A DNA stretch of 64,000 nt. It comes from Inia geoffrensis. Lineage: Eukaryota; Chordata; Mammalia; Artiodactyla; Iniidae. The notes under the pieces were generated by a model. It searched no databases. It had not been told where the DNA came from and was given only the letters and a program-made list of their open reading frames with translations. The translations under genes were made by a program, and so were the position numbers. The stretch lies in the NCBI GenBank assembly GCA_036417435.1, contig CM070910.1, positions 74,446,784 to 74,510,783 on the forward strand, given 5' to 3'. This document shows, piece by piece, positions 49,436-62,356 of this stretch; the first letter of the stretch is position 1, and each line of letters starts with the position of its first letter.

Positions 49436-50215
49436 GAACTGTGAAATAGAGAGAAATTCTTAAATAAGTCCTTGAGGGCTTGCGAGAAATCTTGGATTTA
49501 CCACCTCTACATCACCAGCTGTGGGAGAGATAAGGCTGGACACTTGGGACTGATACTATTGGTGAGGGAATGCAGACCCTCTGAGGTAATGGTGCATGAT
49601 TCCCATTCCACGGGTCCCAAATCTCCACGTTTAAGGGAGTTATCCTTCAGCTAAAATATGCATGGAAAACCCAGAATATGGTCCACGAAGTGATCAGGCA
49701 AAATTTCTAAAATTCATCGCTATTTCCCCCCCCTGTTACTCGAGTTCGCCTTTCCAGATGCGATATTAACATTCTCCCCAATTCGAGAGTCATTGCCTTT
49801 GACCTCTTGCTTGGCACAGTTTGCAATTTCTGTGGAAGATGAGCAGGAATAAGGAGAACCAATGAGCGGCTAACTCGATGTGTTTGGACGGGCACATTGA
49901 ACGATGATTTCCCTACAGGAAGAAGAATTCACCAAAGGCTCAGCGTGCTATGCCGGCACGAGATTAGGGCCTGAAGCAATTATTCGGGTTTGCGGTCAGC
50001 TCACAAGAAAGCGAGTTGAGAAAAGGAGATTTTTGGCACTGTAACTCACAATCCTGCGGAGTTCCAAATGACCCCTATCATCCAAAAATTTATTGAAGGA
50101 AGACTGTGAAGAGGACTTGAACACGACACAGAATTGCAGAAAACAGATATCAGGTGGTAGATAAGAATTGCTCTGAAATCGTAGGAAAAGAGGCAGCAGT
50201 TCGACAGTGATGCAC

Positions 50216-50287
50216 TTGGCCAAAAAGGGCGTATGCGTTTTTTCCTGAATATATTCAGGAAAAAACGCATACGCCCTTTTGGGCCAA
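50216..50287. repeat. palindrome of M29 (one mismatch)
   Basis: Same TTTTGGGCC right-arm change as M15 and M18, about 19 kb away from M18. Confidence 0.97.
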
Positions 50288-51171
50288 CCAAGCAAGCCTG
50301 CAATGGAAATCCGCACTACAAGGAAGTCTCACTTCCCACCGATCAAAAGGGCCCTCCGAAAGAAATGTAAAATCCAGAGAGGCAGGACAGGCCATGGAGA
50401 ACCGGCAGCCTTGTTATGCTGATGGGCGGGATGTAAATTGCCAACAGCCACTCTGGAGAAGTGGATGGTGTTTCCTGGAACAAAGAAAAAACCAAGCTAG
50501 AGAGCCTTCGGCACTTCCACTTATGGTGCTATAGATTCGGAAAATTTAAATGAAAAAGACAAAGCCACACCAAAGTTTGGGGCTGCTCTGTGTACGGGAA
50601 CCTTGACTATGGTACAACTTCAATAGCCCAGAAAGAGAAAAATGGATATAGAAGTTGTGGTACATCCCTACAATGGAATAGCACTCAACAATGAAATCAA
50701 TGGCCACAGACCAGTAGCAGCATAATGAGTGGATTTAGTTACGATGATTCTAAGTGAAATAAGTCACACAGAAAAAGAAACATCATAAGATATCACTAAT
50801 ACCGGGAATGGAAACACGACTACGCATGAACTGCATTTCAAAACACAGCAGAGTCTCACATTTACAAAAGAAATTTATGCTTGCTTAAGGTCAAAGGAGA
50901 GTGGGGAGGCTGCATAAAACCAGAGATTGACATTAGGACAGATACCATTCCATAAGACAAATATATATTAGACAAGACCTACTCCTCGCTCAACCAAATC
51001 GACTCAACACCCCATATTCCATACCTAGGAATATACCTGACTGTGAAGAAACTTAAAACCCATACATTTATAGGTGTCCATAAGAAAATCACTTGTGTAC
51101 AGCAGCATACACACAGCAGTGTAAATAAGCTAAATCCCCTTATAAAAATAAATTTGAAAAAGAAAGCACAA
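50288..51171 (+). mobile_element. L1 3'-end fragment in M29
   Basis: GAAAGAAATG as in M31. Private changes GCCTTCGGC and AGGTGTCC. Confidence 0.85.
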
Positions 51172-51951
51172 GAACTGTGAAATAGAGAGAAATTCTTAAA
51201 TAAGTCCTTGAGGGCTTGCGAGAAATCTTGGATTTACCACCTCTACATCACCAGCTGTGGGAGAGATAAGTCTGGACACTTGGGACTGATACTATTGGTG
51301 AGGGAATGCAGACCCTCTGAGGTAATGGTGCATGATTCCCATTCCACGGGTCCCAAATCTCCACGTTTAAGGGAGTTATCCTTCAGCTAAAATATGCATG
51401 GAAAACCCAGAATATGGTCCACGAAGTGATCAGGCAAAATTTCTAAAATTCATCGCCATTTCCCCCCCCTGTTACTCGAGTTCGCCTTTCCAGATGCGAT
51501 ATTAACATTCTCCCCAATTCGAGAGTCATTGCCTTTGACCTCTTGCTTGGCACAGTTTGCAATTTCTGTGGAAGATGAGCAGGAATAAGGAGAACCAATG
51601 AGCGGCTAACTCGATGTGTTTGGACGGGCACATTGAACGATGATTTCCCTACAGGAAGAAGAGTTCACCAAAGGCTCAGCGTGCCATGCCGGCACGAGAT
51701 TAGGGCCTGAAGGAATTATTCGGGTTTGCGGTCAGCTCACAAGAAAGCGAGTTGAGAAAAGGAGATTTTTATCACTGTAACTCACAATCCTGCGGAGTTC
51801 CAAATGACCCCTATCATCCAAAAATTTATTGAAGGAAGACTGTGAAGAGGACTTGAACACGACACAGAATTGCAGAAAACAGATATCAGGTGGTAGATAA
51901 GAATTGCTCTGAAATCGTAGGAAAAGAGGCAGCAGTTCGACAGTGATGCAC

Positions 51952-52023
51952 TTGGCCAAAAAGGGCGTATGCGTTTTTTCCTGAATATATTCAGGAAAAA
52001 ACGCATACTCCCTTTTTGGCCAA
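51952..52023. repeat. palindrome of M30 (one mismatch)
   Basis: Right arm CATACTCCC in place of CATACGCCC; shared with M32 and M34. Confidence 0.97.
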
Positions 52024-52907
52024 CCAAGCAAGCCTGCAATGGAAATCCGCACTACAAGGAAGTCTCACTTCCCACCGATCAAAAGGGTCCTCCGAAAAAA
52101 ATGTAAAATCCAGAGAGGCAGGACAGGCCATGGAGAACCGGCAGCCTTGTTATGTTCATGGGCGGGATGTAAATTGCCAACAGCCACTCTGGAGAAGTGG
52201 ATGGTGTTTCCTGGAACAAAGAAAAAACCAAGCTAGAGAGCCTAGGGCACTTCCACTTATGGTGCTATAGATTCGGAAAATTTAAATGAAAAAGACAGAG
52301 CCACACCAAAGTTTGGGGCTGCTCTGTGTACGGGAACCTTGACTATGGTACAATTTCAATAGCCCAGAAAGAGAAAAATGGATATAGAAGTTGTGGTACA
52401 TCCTTACAATGGAATATCACTCAACAATGAAATCAATGGCCACAGACCAGTAGCAGCATAATGAGTGGATTTAGTTACGATGATTCTAAGTGAAATAAGT
52501 CACACAGAAAAAGAAACATCATAAGATATCACTAATACCGGGAATGGAAACAAGACTACGCATGAACTGCATTTCAAAACACAACAGAGTCTCACATTTA
52601 CAAAGGAAATTTATGCTTTCTTAAGGTCAAAGGAGAGTGGGGAGGCTGCATAAAACCAGAGATTGACATTAGGACAGATACCATTCCATAAGCCAAATAT
52701 ATATTAGGCAAGACCTACTCCTCGCTCAACCAAATGGACTCAACACCCCGTATTCCATACCTAGGAATATAGCTGACTGTGAAGAAACTTAAAACCCATA
52801 CATTTATAGGTCCCCATAAGAAAATCACTTGTGTACAGCAGCATACACACAGCAGTGTAAATAAGTTAAATCCCCTTATAAAAATAAATTTGAAAAAGAA
52901 AGCACAA
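52024..52907 (+). mobile_element. L1 3'-end fragment in M30
   Basis: Most diverged L1 subtype here: GGTCCTCC, TATGTTCATGG, CATCCTTAC, ACAACAGAG, AAAGGAAAT, GCTTTCTT, ATTAGGCAAG, AATATAGCTG and GGTCCCCAT. The set is shared with M32, M34 and M36. AAGCCAAAT and AAATGGACTC link it to M4. Confidence 0.85.
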
Positions 52908-53681
52908 GGACTGTGAAATAGAAATTCTTAAATAAGTCCTTGAGAGCTTGCGAGAAATCTTGGATTTACCACCTCTACATCACCAGCTGTGGGAGAGATA
53001 AGGCTGGACACTTGGGACTGATACTATTGGTGAGGGAATGCAGACCATCTGAGGTAATGGTGCATGATTCCCATTCCACGGGTCCCAAATCTCCACGTTT
53101 AATGAGTTATCCTTCAGCTAAAATATGCATGGAAAACCCAGAATATGGTCCACGAAGTGATCAGGCAAAATTTCTAAAATTCATCGCCATTTCCCCCCCC
53201 GTTACTCGAGTTCGCCTTTCCAGATGCGATATTAACATTCTCCCCAATTCGAGAGTCATTGCCTTTGACCTCTTGCTTGGCACAGTTTGCAATTTCTGTG
53301 GAAGATGAGCAGGAATAAGGAGAACCAATGAGCGGCTAACTCGATGTGTTTGGACGGGCACATTGAACGATGATTTCCCTACAGGAAGAAGAATTCACCA
53401 AAGGCTCAGCGTGCTATGCCGGCACGAGATTAGGGCCTGAAGCAATTATTCGGGTTTGCGGTCAGCTCACAAGAAAGCGAGTTGAGAAAAGGAGATTTTT
53501 GGCACTGTAACTCACAATCCTGCGGAGTTCCAAATGACCCCTATCATCCAAAAATTTATTGAAGGAAGACTGTGAAGAGGACTTGAACACGACACAGAAT
53601 TGCAGAAAACAGATATCAGGTGGTAGATAAGAATTGCTCTGAAATCGTAGGAAAAGAGGCAGCAGTTCGACAGTGATGCAC

Positions 53682-53753
53682 TTGGCCAAAAAGGGCGTAT
53701 GCGTTTTTTCCTGAATATATTCAGGAAAAAACGCATACGCCCTTTTTGGCCAA
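53682..53753. repeat. palindrome of M31
   Basis: Perfect 72-bp palindrome, unlike its sister M29. Confidence 0.97.
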
Positions 53754-54637
53754 CCAAGCAAGCCTGCAATGGAAATCCGCACTACAAGGAAGTCTCACTT
53801 CCCACCGATCAAAAGGGCCCTCCGAAAGAAATGTAAAATCCAGAGAGGCAGGACAGGCCATGGAGAACCGGCAGCCTTGTTATGCTGATGGGCGGGATGT
53901 AAATTGCCAACAGCCACTCTGGAGAAGTGGATGGTGTTTCCTGGAACAAAGAAAAAACCAAGCTAGAGAGCCTTGGGCACTTCCACTTATGGTGCTATAG
54001 ATTCGGAAAATTTAAATGAAAAAGACAAAGCCACACCAAAGTTTGGGGCTGCTCTGTGTACGGGAACCTTGACTATGGTACAACTTCAATAGCCCAGAAA
54101 GAGAAAAATGGATATAGAAGTTGTGGTACATCCCTACAATGGAATAGCACTCAACAATGAAATCAATGGCCACAGACCAGTAGCAGCATAATGAGTGGAT
54201 TTAGTTACGATGATTCTAAGTGAAATAAGTCACACAGAAAAAGAAACATCATAAGATATCACTAATACCGGGAATGGAAACACGACTACGCATGAACTGC
54301 ATTTCAAAACACAGCAGAGTCTCACATTTACAAAAGAAATTTATGCTTGCTTAAGGTCAAAGGAGAGTGGGGAGGCTGCATAAAACCAGAGATTGACATT
54401 AGGACAGATACCATTCCATAAGACAAATATATATTAGACAAGACCTACTCCTCGCTCAACCAAATCGACTCAACACCCCATATTCCATACCTAGGAATAT
54501 ACCTGACTGTGAAGAAACTTAAAACCCATACATTTATAGGTCTCCATAAGAAAATCACTTGTGTACAGCAGCATACACACAGCAGTGTAAATAAGCTAAA
54601 TCCCCTTATAAAAATAAATTTGAAAAAGAAAGCACAA
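53754..54637 (+). mobile_element. L1 3'-end fragment in M31
   Basis: GAAAGAAATG as in M29. Private change GCCTTGGGC. Confidence 0.85.
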
Positions 54638-55417
54638 GAACTGTGAAATAGAGAGAAATTCTTAAATAAGTCCTTGAGGGCTTGCGAGAAATCTTGGATT
54701 TACCACCTCTACATCACCAGCTGTGGGAGAGATAAGGCTGGACACTTGGGACTGATACTATTGGTGAGGGAATGCAGACCCTCTGAGGTAATGGTGCATG
54801 ATTCCCATTCCACGGGTCCCAAATCTCCACGTTTAAGGGAGTTATCCTTCAGCTAAAATATGCATGGAAAACCCAGAATATGGTCCACGAAGTGATCAGG
54901 CAAAATTTCTAAAATTCATCGCCATTTCCCCCCCCTGTTACTCGAGTTCGCCTTTCCAGATGCGATATTAACATTCTCCCCAATTCGAGAGTCATTGCCT
55001 TTGACCTCTTGCTTGGCACAGTTTGCAATTTCTGTGGAAGATGAGCAGGAATAAGGAGAACCAATGAGCGGCTAACTCGATGTGTTTGGACGGGCACATT
55101 GAACGATGATTTCCCTACAGGAAGAAGAATTCACCAAAGGCTCAGCGTGCCATGCCGGCACGAGATTAGGGCCTGAAGGAATTATTCGGGTTTGCGGTCA
55201 GCTCACAAGAAAGCGAGTTGAGAAAAGGAGATTTTTATCACTGTAACTCACAATCCTGCGGAGTTCCAAATGACCCCTATCATCCAAAAATTTATTGAAG
55301 GAAGACTGTGAAGAGGACTTGAACACGACACAGAATTGCAGAAAACAGATATCAGGTGGTAGATAAGAATTGCTCTGAAATCGTAGGAAAAGAGGCAGCA
55401 GTTCGACAGTGATGCAC

Positions 55418-55489
55418 TTGGCCAAAAAGGGCGTATGCGTTTTTTCCTGAATATATTCAGGAAAAAACGCATACTCCCTTTTTGGCCAA
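55418..55489. repeat. palindrome of M32 (one mismatch)
   Basis: CATACTCCC change in the right arm, as in M30. Confidence 0.97.
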
Positions 55490-56373
55490 CCAAGCAAGCC
55501 TGCAATGGAAATCCGCACTACAAGGAAGTCTCACTTCCCACCGATCAAAAGGGTCCTCCGAAAAAAATGTAAAATCCAGAGAGGCAGGACAGGCCATGGA
55601 GAACCGGCAGCCTTGTTATGTTCATGGGCGGGATGTAAATTGCCAACAGCCACTCTGGAGAAGTGGATGGTGTTTCCTGGAACAAAGAAAAAACCAAGCT
55701 AGAGAGCCTAGGGCACTTCCACTTATGGTGCTATAGATTCGGAAAATTTAAATGAAAAAGACAGAGCCACACCAAAGTTTGGGGCTGCTCTGTGTACGGG
55801 AACATTGACTATGGTACAATTTCAATAGCCCAGAAAGAGAAAAATGGATATAGAAGTTGTGGTACATCCTTACAATGGAATATCACTCAACAATGAAATC
55901 AATGGCCACAGACCAGTAGCAGCATAATGAGTGGATTTAGTTACGATGATTCTAAGTGAAATAAGTCACACAGAAAAAGAAACATCATAAGATATCACTA
56001 ATACCGGGAATGGAAACAAGACTACGCATGAACTGCATTTCAAAACACAACAGAGTCTCATATTTACAAAGGAAATTTATGCTTTCTTAAGGTCAAAGGA
56101 GAGTGGGGAGGCTGCATAAAACCAGAGATTGACATTAGGACAGATACCATTCCATAAGCCAAATATATATTAGGCAAGACCTACTCCTCGCTCAACCAAA
56201 TGGACTCAACACCCCGTATTCCATACCTAGGAATATAGCTGACTGTGAAGAAACTTAAAACCCATACATTTATAGGTCCCCATAAGAAAATCACTTGTAT
56301 ACAGCAGCATACACACAGCAGTGTAAATAAGCTAAATCCCCTTATAAAAATAAATTTGAAAAAGAAAGCACAA
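55490..56373 (+). mobile_element. L1 3'-end fragment in M32
   Basis: M30 subtype until GGTCCCCAT, then CTTGTATAC and AAGCTAAAT as in M35. Private changes AACATTGAC and TCATATTTAC. Confidence 0.85.
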
Positions 56374-57153
56374 GAACTGTGAAATAGAGAGAAATTCTTA
56401 AATAAATCCTTGAGGGCTTGCGAAAAATCTTGGATTTACCACCTCTACATCACCAGCTGTGGGAGAGATAAGGCTGGACACTTGGGACTGATACTATTGG
56501 TGAGGGAATGCAGACCCTCTGAGGTAATGGTGCATGATTCCCATTCCACGGGTCCCAAATCTCCACGTTTAAGGGAATTATCCTTCAGCTAAAATATGCA
56601 CGGAAAACCCAGAATATTGTCCACGAAGTGATCAGGCAAAATTTCTAAAATTCATCGCCATTTCCCCCCCCTGTTACTCGAGTTCGCCTTTCCAGATGCG
56701 ATATTAACATTCTCCCCACTTCGAGAGTCACTGCCTTTGACCTCTTGCTTGGCACAGTTTGCAATTTCTGTGGAAGATGAGCAGGAATAAGGAGAACCAA
56801 TGAGCGGCTAACTCGATGTGTTTGGACGGGAACATTGAACGATGATTTCCCTACAGGAAGAAGAATTCACCAAAGGCTCAGCGTGCCATGCCGGAACGAG
56901 ATTAGGGCCTGAAGCAATTTTTCGGATTTGCGGTCAGCTCACAAGAAAGCGAGTTGAGAAAAGGAGATTTTTGGCACTGTAACTCACAATCCTGCGGAGT
57001 TCCAAATGACCCCTATCATCCAAAAATTTATTGAAGGAAGACTGTGAAGAGGACTTGAACACGACACAGAATTGCAGAAAACAGATATCAGGTGGTAGAT
57101 AAGAATTGCTCTGAAATCGTAGGAAAAGAGGCAGCAGTTCGACAGTGATGCAC

Positions 57154-57225
57154 TTGGCCAAAAAGGGCGTATGCGTTTTTTCCTGAATATATTCAGGAAA
57201 AAACGCATACGCCCTTTTTGGCCAA
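57154..57225. repeat. palindrome of M33
   Basis: Perfect 72-bp palindrome. Confidence 0.97.
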
Positions 57226-58108
57226 CCAAGAAAGCCTGCAATGGAAATCCGCACTACAAGGAAGTCTCACTTCCCACCGATCAAAAGGTCCCTCGAAAAA
57301 AATGTAAAATCCAGAGAGGCAGGACAGGCCATGGAGAACCGGCAGCCTTGTTATGCTGATGGGCGGGATGTAAATTGCCGACAGCCACTCTGGAGAAGTG
57401 GATGGTGTTTCCTGGAACAAAGAAAAAACCAAGCTAGAGAGCCTAGGGCACTTCCACTTATGGTGCTATAGATTCGGAAAATTTAAATGAAAAAGACAGA
57501 GCCACACCAAAGTTTGGGGCTGCTCTGTGTACGGGAACCTTGACTATGGTACAATTTCAATAGCCCAGAAAGAGAAAAATGGATATAGAAGTTGTGGTAC
57601 ATCCCTACAATGGAATATCACTCAACAATGAAATCAATGGCCACAGAACAGTAGCAGCATAATGAGTGGATTTAGTTACGATGATTCTAAGTGAAATAAG
57701 TCACACAGAAAAAGAAACATCATAAGATATCACTAATACCGGGAATGGAAACACGACTAACCATGAACTGCATTTCAAAACACAGCAGAGTCTCACATTT
57801 ACAAAAGAAATTTATGCTTGCGTAAGGTCAAAGGAGAGTGGGGAGGCTGCATAAAACCAGAGATTGACATTAGGACAGATACCATTCCATAAGACAAATA
57901 TATATTAGACAAGACCTACTCCTCGCTCAACCAAATCGACTCAACACCCCATATTCCATACCTAGGAATATACCTGACTGTGAAGAAACTTAAAACCCAT
58001 ACATTTATAGGTCTCCATAAGAAAATCACTTGTGTACAGCAGCATACACACAGCAGTGTAAATAAGCTAAATCCCCTTATAAAAATAAATTTGAAAAAGA
58101 AAGCACAA
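57226..58108 (+). mobile_element. L1 3'-end fragment in M33
   Basis: 883 bp: one base is missing at GGTCCCTCGAAA (near 57295), which changes the local reading frame. GCCGACAGCC, GACTAACCATG (57755) and GCGTAAGG as in M27. Confidence 0.85.
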
Positions 58109-58888
58109 GAACTGTGAAATAGAGAGAAATTCTTAAATAAGTCCTTGAGGGCTTGCGAGAAATCTTGGATTTACCACCTCTACATCACCAGCTGTGGGAG
58201 AGATAAGGCTGGACACTTGGGACTGATACTATTGGTGAGGGAATGCAGACCCTCTGAGGTAATGGTGCATGATTCCCATTCCACGGGTCCCAAATCTCCA
58301 CGTTTAAGGGAGTTATCCTTCAGCTAAAATATGCATGGAAAACCCAGAATATGGTCCACGAAGTGATCAGGCAAAATTTCTAAAATTCATCGCCATTTCC
58401 CCCCCCTGTTACTCGAGTTCGCCTTTCCAGATGCGATATTAACATTCTCCCCAATTCGAGAGTCATTGCCTTTGACCTCTTGCTTGGCACAGTTTGCAAT
58501 TTCTGTGGAAGATGAGCAGGAATAAGGAGAACCAATGAGCGGCTAACTCGATGTGTTTGGACGGGCACATTGAACGATGATTTCCCTACAGGAAGAAGAA
58601 TTCACCAAAGGCTCAGCGTGCCATGCCGGCACGAGATTAGGGCCTGAAGGAATTATTCGGGTTTGCGGTCAGCTCACAAGAAAGCGAGTTGAGAAAAGGA
58701 GATTTTTATCACTGTAACTCACAATCCTGCGGAGTTCCAAATGACCCCTATCATCCAAAAATTTATTGAAGGAAGACTGTGAAGAGGACTTGAACACGAC
58801 ACAGAATTGCAGAAAACAGATATCAGGTGGTAGATAAGAATTGCTCTGAAATCGTAGGAAAAGAGGCAGCAGTTCGACAGTGATGCAC

Positions 58889-58960
58889 TTGGCCAAAAAG
58901 GGCGTATGCGTTTTTTCCTGAATATATTCAGGAAAAAACGCATACTCCCTTTTTGGCCAA
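58889..58960. repeat. palindrome of M34 (one mismatch)
   Basis: CATACTCCC change in the right arm, as in M30 and M32. Confidence 0.97.
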
Positions 58961-59844
58961 CCAAGCAAGCCTGCAATGGAAATCCGCACTACAAGGAAGT
59001 CTCACTTCCCACCGATCAAAAGGGTCCTCCGAAAAAAATGTAAAATCCAGAGAGGCAGGACAGGCCATGGAGAACCGGCAGCCTTGTTATGTTCATGGGC
59101 GGGATGTAAATTGCCAACAGCCACTCTGGAGAAGTGGATGGTGTTTCCTGGAACAAAGAAAAAACCAAGCTAGAGAGCCTAGGGCACTTCCACTTATGGT
59201 GCTATAGATTCGGAAAATTTAAATGAAAAAGACAGAGCCACACCAAAGTTTGGGGCTGCTCTGTGTACGGGAACCTTGACTATGGTACAATTTCAATAGC
59301 CCAGAAAGAGAAAAATGGATATAGAAGTTGTGGTACATCCTTACAATGGAATATCACTCAACAATGAAATCAATGGCCACAGACCAGTAGCAGCATAATG
59401 AGTGGATTTAGTTACGATGATTCTAAGTGAAATAAGTCACACAGAAAAAGAAACATCATAAGATATCACTAATACCGGGAATGGAAACAAGACTACGCAT
59501 GAACTGCATTTCAAAACACAACAGAGTCTCACATTTACAAAGGAAATTTATGCTTTCTTAAGGTCAAAGGAGAGTGGGGAGGCTGCATAAAACCAGAGAT
59601 TGACATTAGGACAGATACCATTCCATAAGCCAAATATATATTAGGCAAGACCTACTCCTCGCTCAACCAAATGGACTCAACACCCCGTATTCCATACCTA
59701 GGAATATAGCTGACTGTGAAGAAACTTAAAACCCATACATTTATAGGTCCCCATAAGAAAATCACTTGTGTACAGCAGCATATACACAGCAGTGTAAATA
59801 AGTTAAATCCCCTTATAAAAATAAATTTGAAAAAGAGAGCACAA
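58961..59844 (+). mobile_element. L1 3'-end fragment in M34
   Basis: M30 subtype throughout. Private changes CATATACACAG and AAAGAGAGC. Confidence 0.85.
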
Positions 59845-60620
59845 GGACTGTGAAATAGAAATTCTTAAATAAGTCCTTGAGAGCTTGCGAGAAATCTTGG
59901 ATTTACCACCTCTACATCACCAGCTGTGGGAGAGATAAGGCTGGACAGTTGGGACTGATACTATTGGTGAGGGAATGCAGACCCTCTGAGGTAATGGTGC
60001 ATGATTCCCATTCCACGGGTCCCAAATCTCCACGTTTAAGGGACTTATCCTTCAGCTAAAATATGCATGGAAAACCCAGAATATGGTCCACGAAGTGATC
60101 AGGCAAAGTTTCTAAAATTCATCGCCATTTTCCCCCCCTGTTACTCGAGTTCGCCTTTCCAGATGTGATATTAACATTCTCCCCAATTCGAGAGTCAGTG
60201 CCTTTGACCTCTTGCTTGGCACAGTTTGCAATTTCTGTGGAAGATGAGCAGGAATAAGGAGAACCAATGAGCGGCTAACTCGATGTGTTTGGACGGGAAC
60301 ATTGAACGATGATTTCCCTACAGTAAGAAGAATTCACCAAAGGCTCAGCGTGCTATGCCGGCACGAGATTAGGGCCTGAAGCAATTATTCGGGTTTGCGG
60401 TCAGCTCACAAGAAAGCGAGTTGAGAAAAGGAGATTTTTGGCACTGTAACTCACAATGCTGCGGAGTTCCAAATGACCCCTATCATCCAAAAATTTATTG
60501 AAGGAAGACTGTGAAGAGGACTTGAACACGACACAGAATTGCAGAAAACAGATATCAGGTGGTAGATAAGAATTGCTCTGAAATCGTAGGAAAAGAGGCA
60601 GCAGTTCGACAGTGATGCAC

Positions 60621-60692
60621 TTGGCCAAAAAGGGCGTATGCGTTTTTTCCTGAATATATTCAGGAAAAAACGCATACGCCCTTTTTGGCCAA
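60621..60692. repeat. palindrome of M35
   Basis: Perfect 72-bp palindrome. Confidence 0.97.
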
Positions 60693-61576
60693 CCAAGCAA
60701 GCCTGCAATGGAAATCCGCACTACAAGGAAGTCTCACTTCCCACCGATCAAAAGGGCCCTCCGAAGAAAATGTAAAATCCAGAGAGGCAGGACAGGCCAT
60801 GGAAAACCGGCAGCCTTGTTATGCTGATGGGCGGGATGTAAATTGCCAACAGCCACTCTGGAGAAGTGGATGGTGTTTCCTGGAACAAAGAAAAAACCAA
60901 GCTAGAGAGCCTAGGGCACTTCCACTTATGGTGCTATAGATTCGGAAAATTTAAATGAAAAAGACAGAGCCACACCAAAGTTTGGGGCTGCTCTGTGTAC
61001 GGGAACCTTGACTATGGTACAACTTCAATAGCCCAGAAAGAGAAAAATGGATATAGAAGTTGTGGTACATCCCTACAATGGAATAGCACTCAACAATGAA
61101 ATCAATGGCCACAGACCAGTAGCAGCATAATGAGTGGATTTAGTTACGATGATTCTAAGTGAAATAAGTCACACAGAAAAAGAAACATCATAAGATATCA
61201 CTAATACCGGGAATGGAAACACGACTACGCATGAACTGCATTTCAAAACACAGCAGAGTCTCACATTTACAAAAGAAATTTATGCTTGCTTAAGGTCAAA
61301 GGAGAGTGGGGAGGCTGCATAAAACCAGAGATTGACATTAGGACAGATACCATTCCATAAGCCAAATATATATTAGGCAAGACCTACTCCTCGCTCAACC
61401 AAATGGACTCAACACCCCGTATTCCATACCTAGGAATATAGCTGACTGTGAAGAAACTTAAAACCCATACATTTATAGGTCCCCATAAGAAAATCACTTG
61501 TATACAGCAGCATACACACAGCAGTGTAAATAAGCTAAATCCCCTTATAAAAATAAATTTGAAAAAGAAAGCACAA
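60693..61576 (+). mobile_element. L1 3'-end fragment in M35
   Basis: Front is majority type (ACAACTTC, AATAGCAC). From AAGCCAAAT it becomes the M32 subtype (ATTAGGCAAG, AATATAGCTG, GGTCCCCAT, CTTGTATAC). Private change GAAGAAAATG. Confidence 0.85.
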
Positions 61577-62356
61577 GAACTGTGAAATAGAGAGAAATTC
61601 TTAAATAAGTCCTTGAGGGCTTGCGAGAAATCTTGGATTTACCACCTCTACATCACCAGCTGTGGGAGAGATAAGGCTGGACACTTGGGACTGATACTAT
61701 TGGTGAGGGAATGCAGACCCTCTGAGGTAATGGTGCATGATTCCCATTCCACGGGTCCCAAATCTCCACGTTTAAGGGAATTATCCTTCAGCTAAAATAT
61801 GCATGGAAAACCCAGAATATGGTCCGCGAAGTGATCAGGCAAAATTTCTAAAATTCATCGCCATTTCCCCCCCCTGTTACTCGAGTTCGCCTTTCCAGAT
61901 GCGATATTAACATTCTCCCCACTTCGAGAGTCAGTGCCTTTGACCTCTTGCTTGGCACAGTTTGCAATTTCTGTGGAAGATGAGCAGGAATAAGGAGAAC
62001 CAATGAGCGGCTAACTCGATGTGTTTGGACGGGAACATTGAACGATGATTTCCCTACAGGAAGAAGAATTCACCAAAGGCTCAGCGTGCCATGCCGGAAC
62101 GAGATTAGGGCCGGAAGCAATTTTTCGGATTTGCGGTCAGCTCACAATAAAGCGAGTTGAGAAAAGGAGATTTTTGGCACTGTAACTCACAATCCTGCGG
62201 AGTTCCAAATGACCCCTATCATCCAAAAATTTATTGAAGGAAGACTGTGAAGAGGACTTGAACACGACACAGAATTGCAGAAAACAGATATCAGGTGGTA
62301 GATAAGAATTGCTCTGAAATCGTAGGAAAAGAGGCAGCAGTTCGACAGTGATGCAC

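Larger units (their letters stand above)
48480..50215 (+). repeat. satellite monomer M28
   Basis: 1,736 bp. First copy with GTCATTGCC, which then marks M28-M31 and M33. GTGCTATGCC is shared with M27 and M30. Private change CATCGCTATTT. Confidence 0.96.
50216..51951 (+). repeat. satellite monomer M29 (alternating type A)
   Basis: 1,736 bp. GAAGGAATT and TTTTTATCAC near the end define type A with M31 and M33. Private changes AAGTCTGG and AGAGTTCACC. Confidence 0.96.
51952..53681 (+). repeat. satellite monomer M30 (alternating type B)
   Basis: 1,730 bp, the shortest unit: the GAGA loss plus a private 2-bp loss (TTTAATGAG, near 53100). Its end has GTCATTGCC and GTGCTATGCC as in M28, unlike M34 and M36. 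Confidence 0.96.
53682..55417 (+). repeat. satellite monomer M31 (alternating type A)
   Basis: 1,736 bp. Near-copy of M29 (GTCATTGCC, GAAGGAATT, TTTTTATCAC). Confidence 0.96.
55418..57153 (+). repeat. satellite monomer M32 (type B front, different end)
   Basis: 1,736 bp, without the GAGA loss. The end has GGGAATTATCC, CCCCACTTCG, CCGGAACG and CAATTTTTCGGATTTG, shared with M35. Private changes ATAAATCC, GCACGGAAA and ATATTGTCC. Confidence 0.96.
57154..58888 (+). repeat. satellite monomer M33 (type A end)
   Basis: 1,735 bp. Its end is type A (GTCATTGCC, GAAGGAATT, TTTTTATCAC) and its front resembles M27. Confidence 0.96.
58889..60620 (+). repeat. satellite monomer M34 (alternating type B)
   Basis: 1,732 bp with the GAGA loss. 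Its end carries the M27 set (GGGACTTATCC, ACAGTAAGAAG, CAATGCTGCGG). Confidence 0.96.
60621..62356 (+). repeat. satellite monomer M35
   Basis: 1,736 bp. Its end matches M32 (CCCCACTTCG, CCGGAACG, CAATTTTTCGGATTTG). Private changes CCGCGAAG, GGGCCGGAAG and ACAATAAAGCG. Confidence 0.96.
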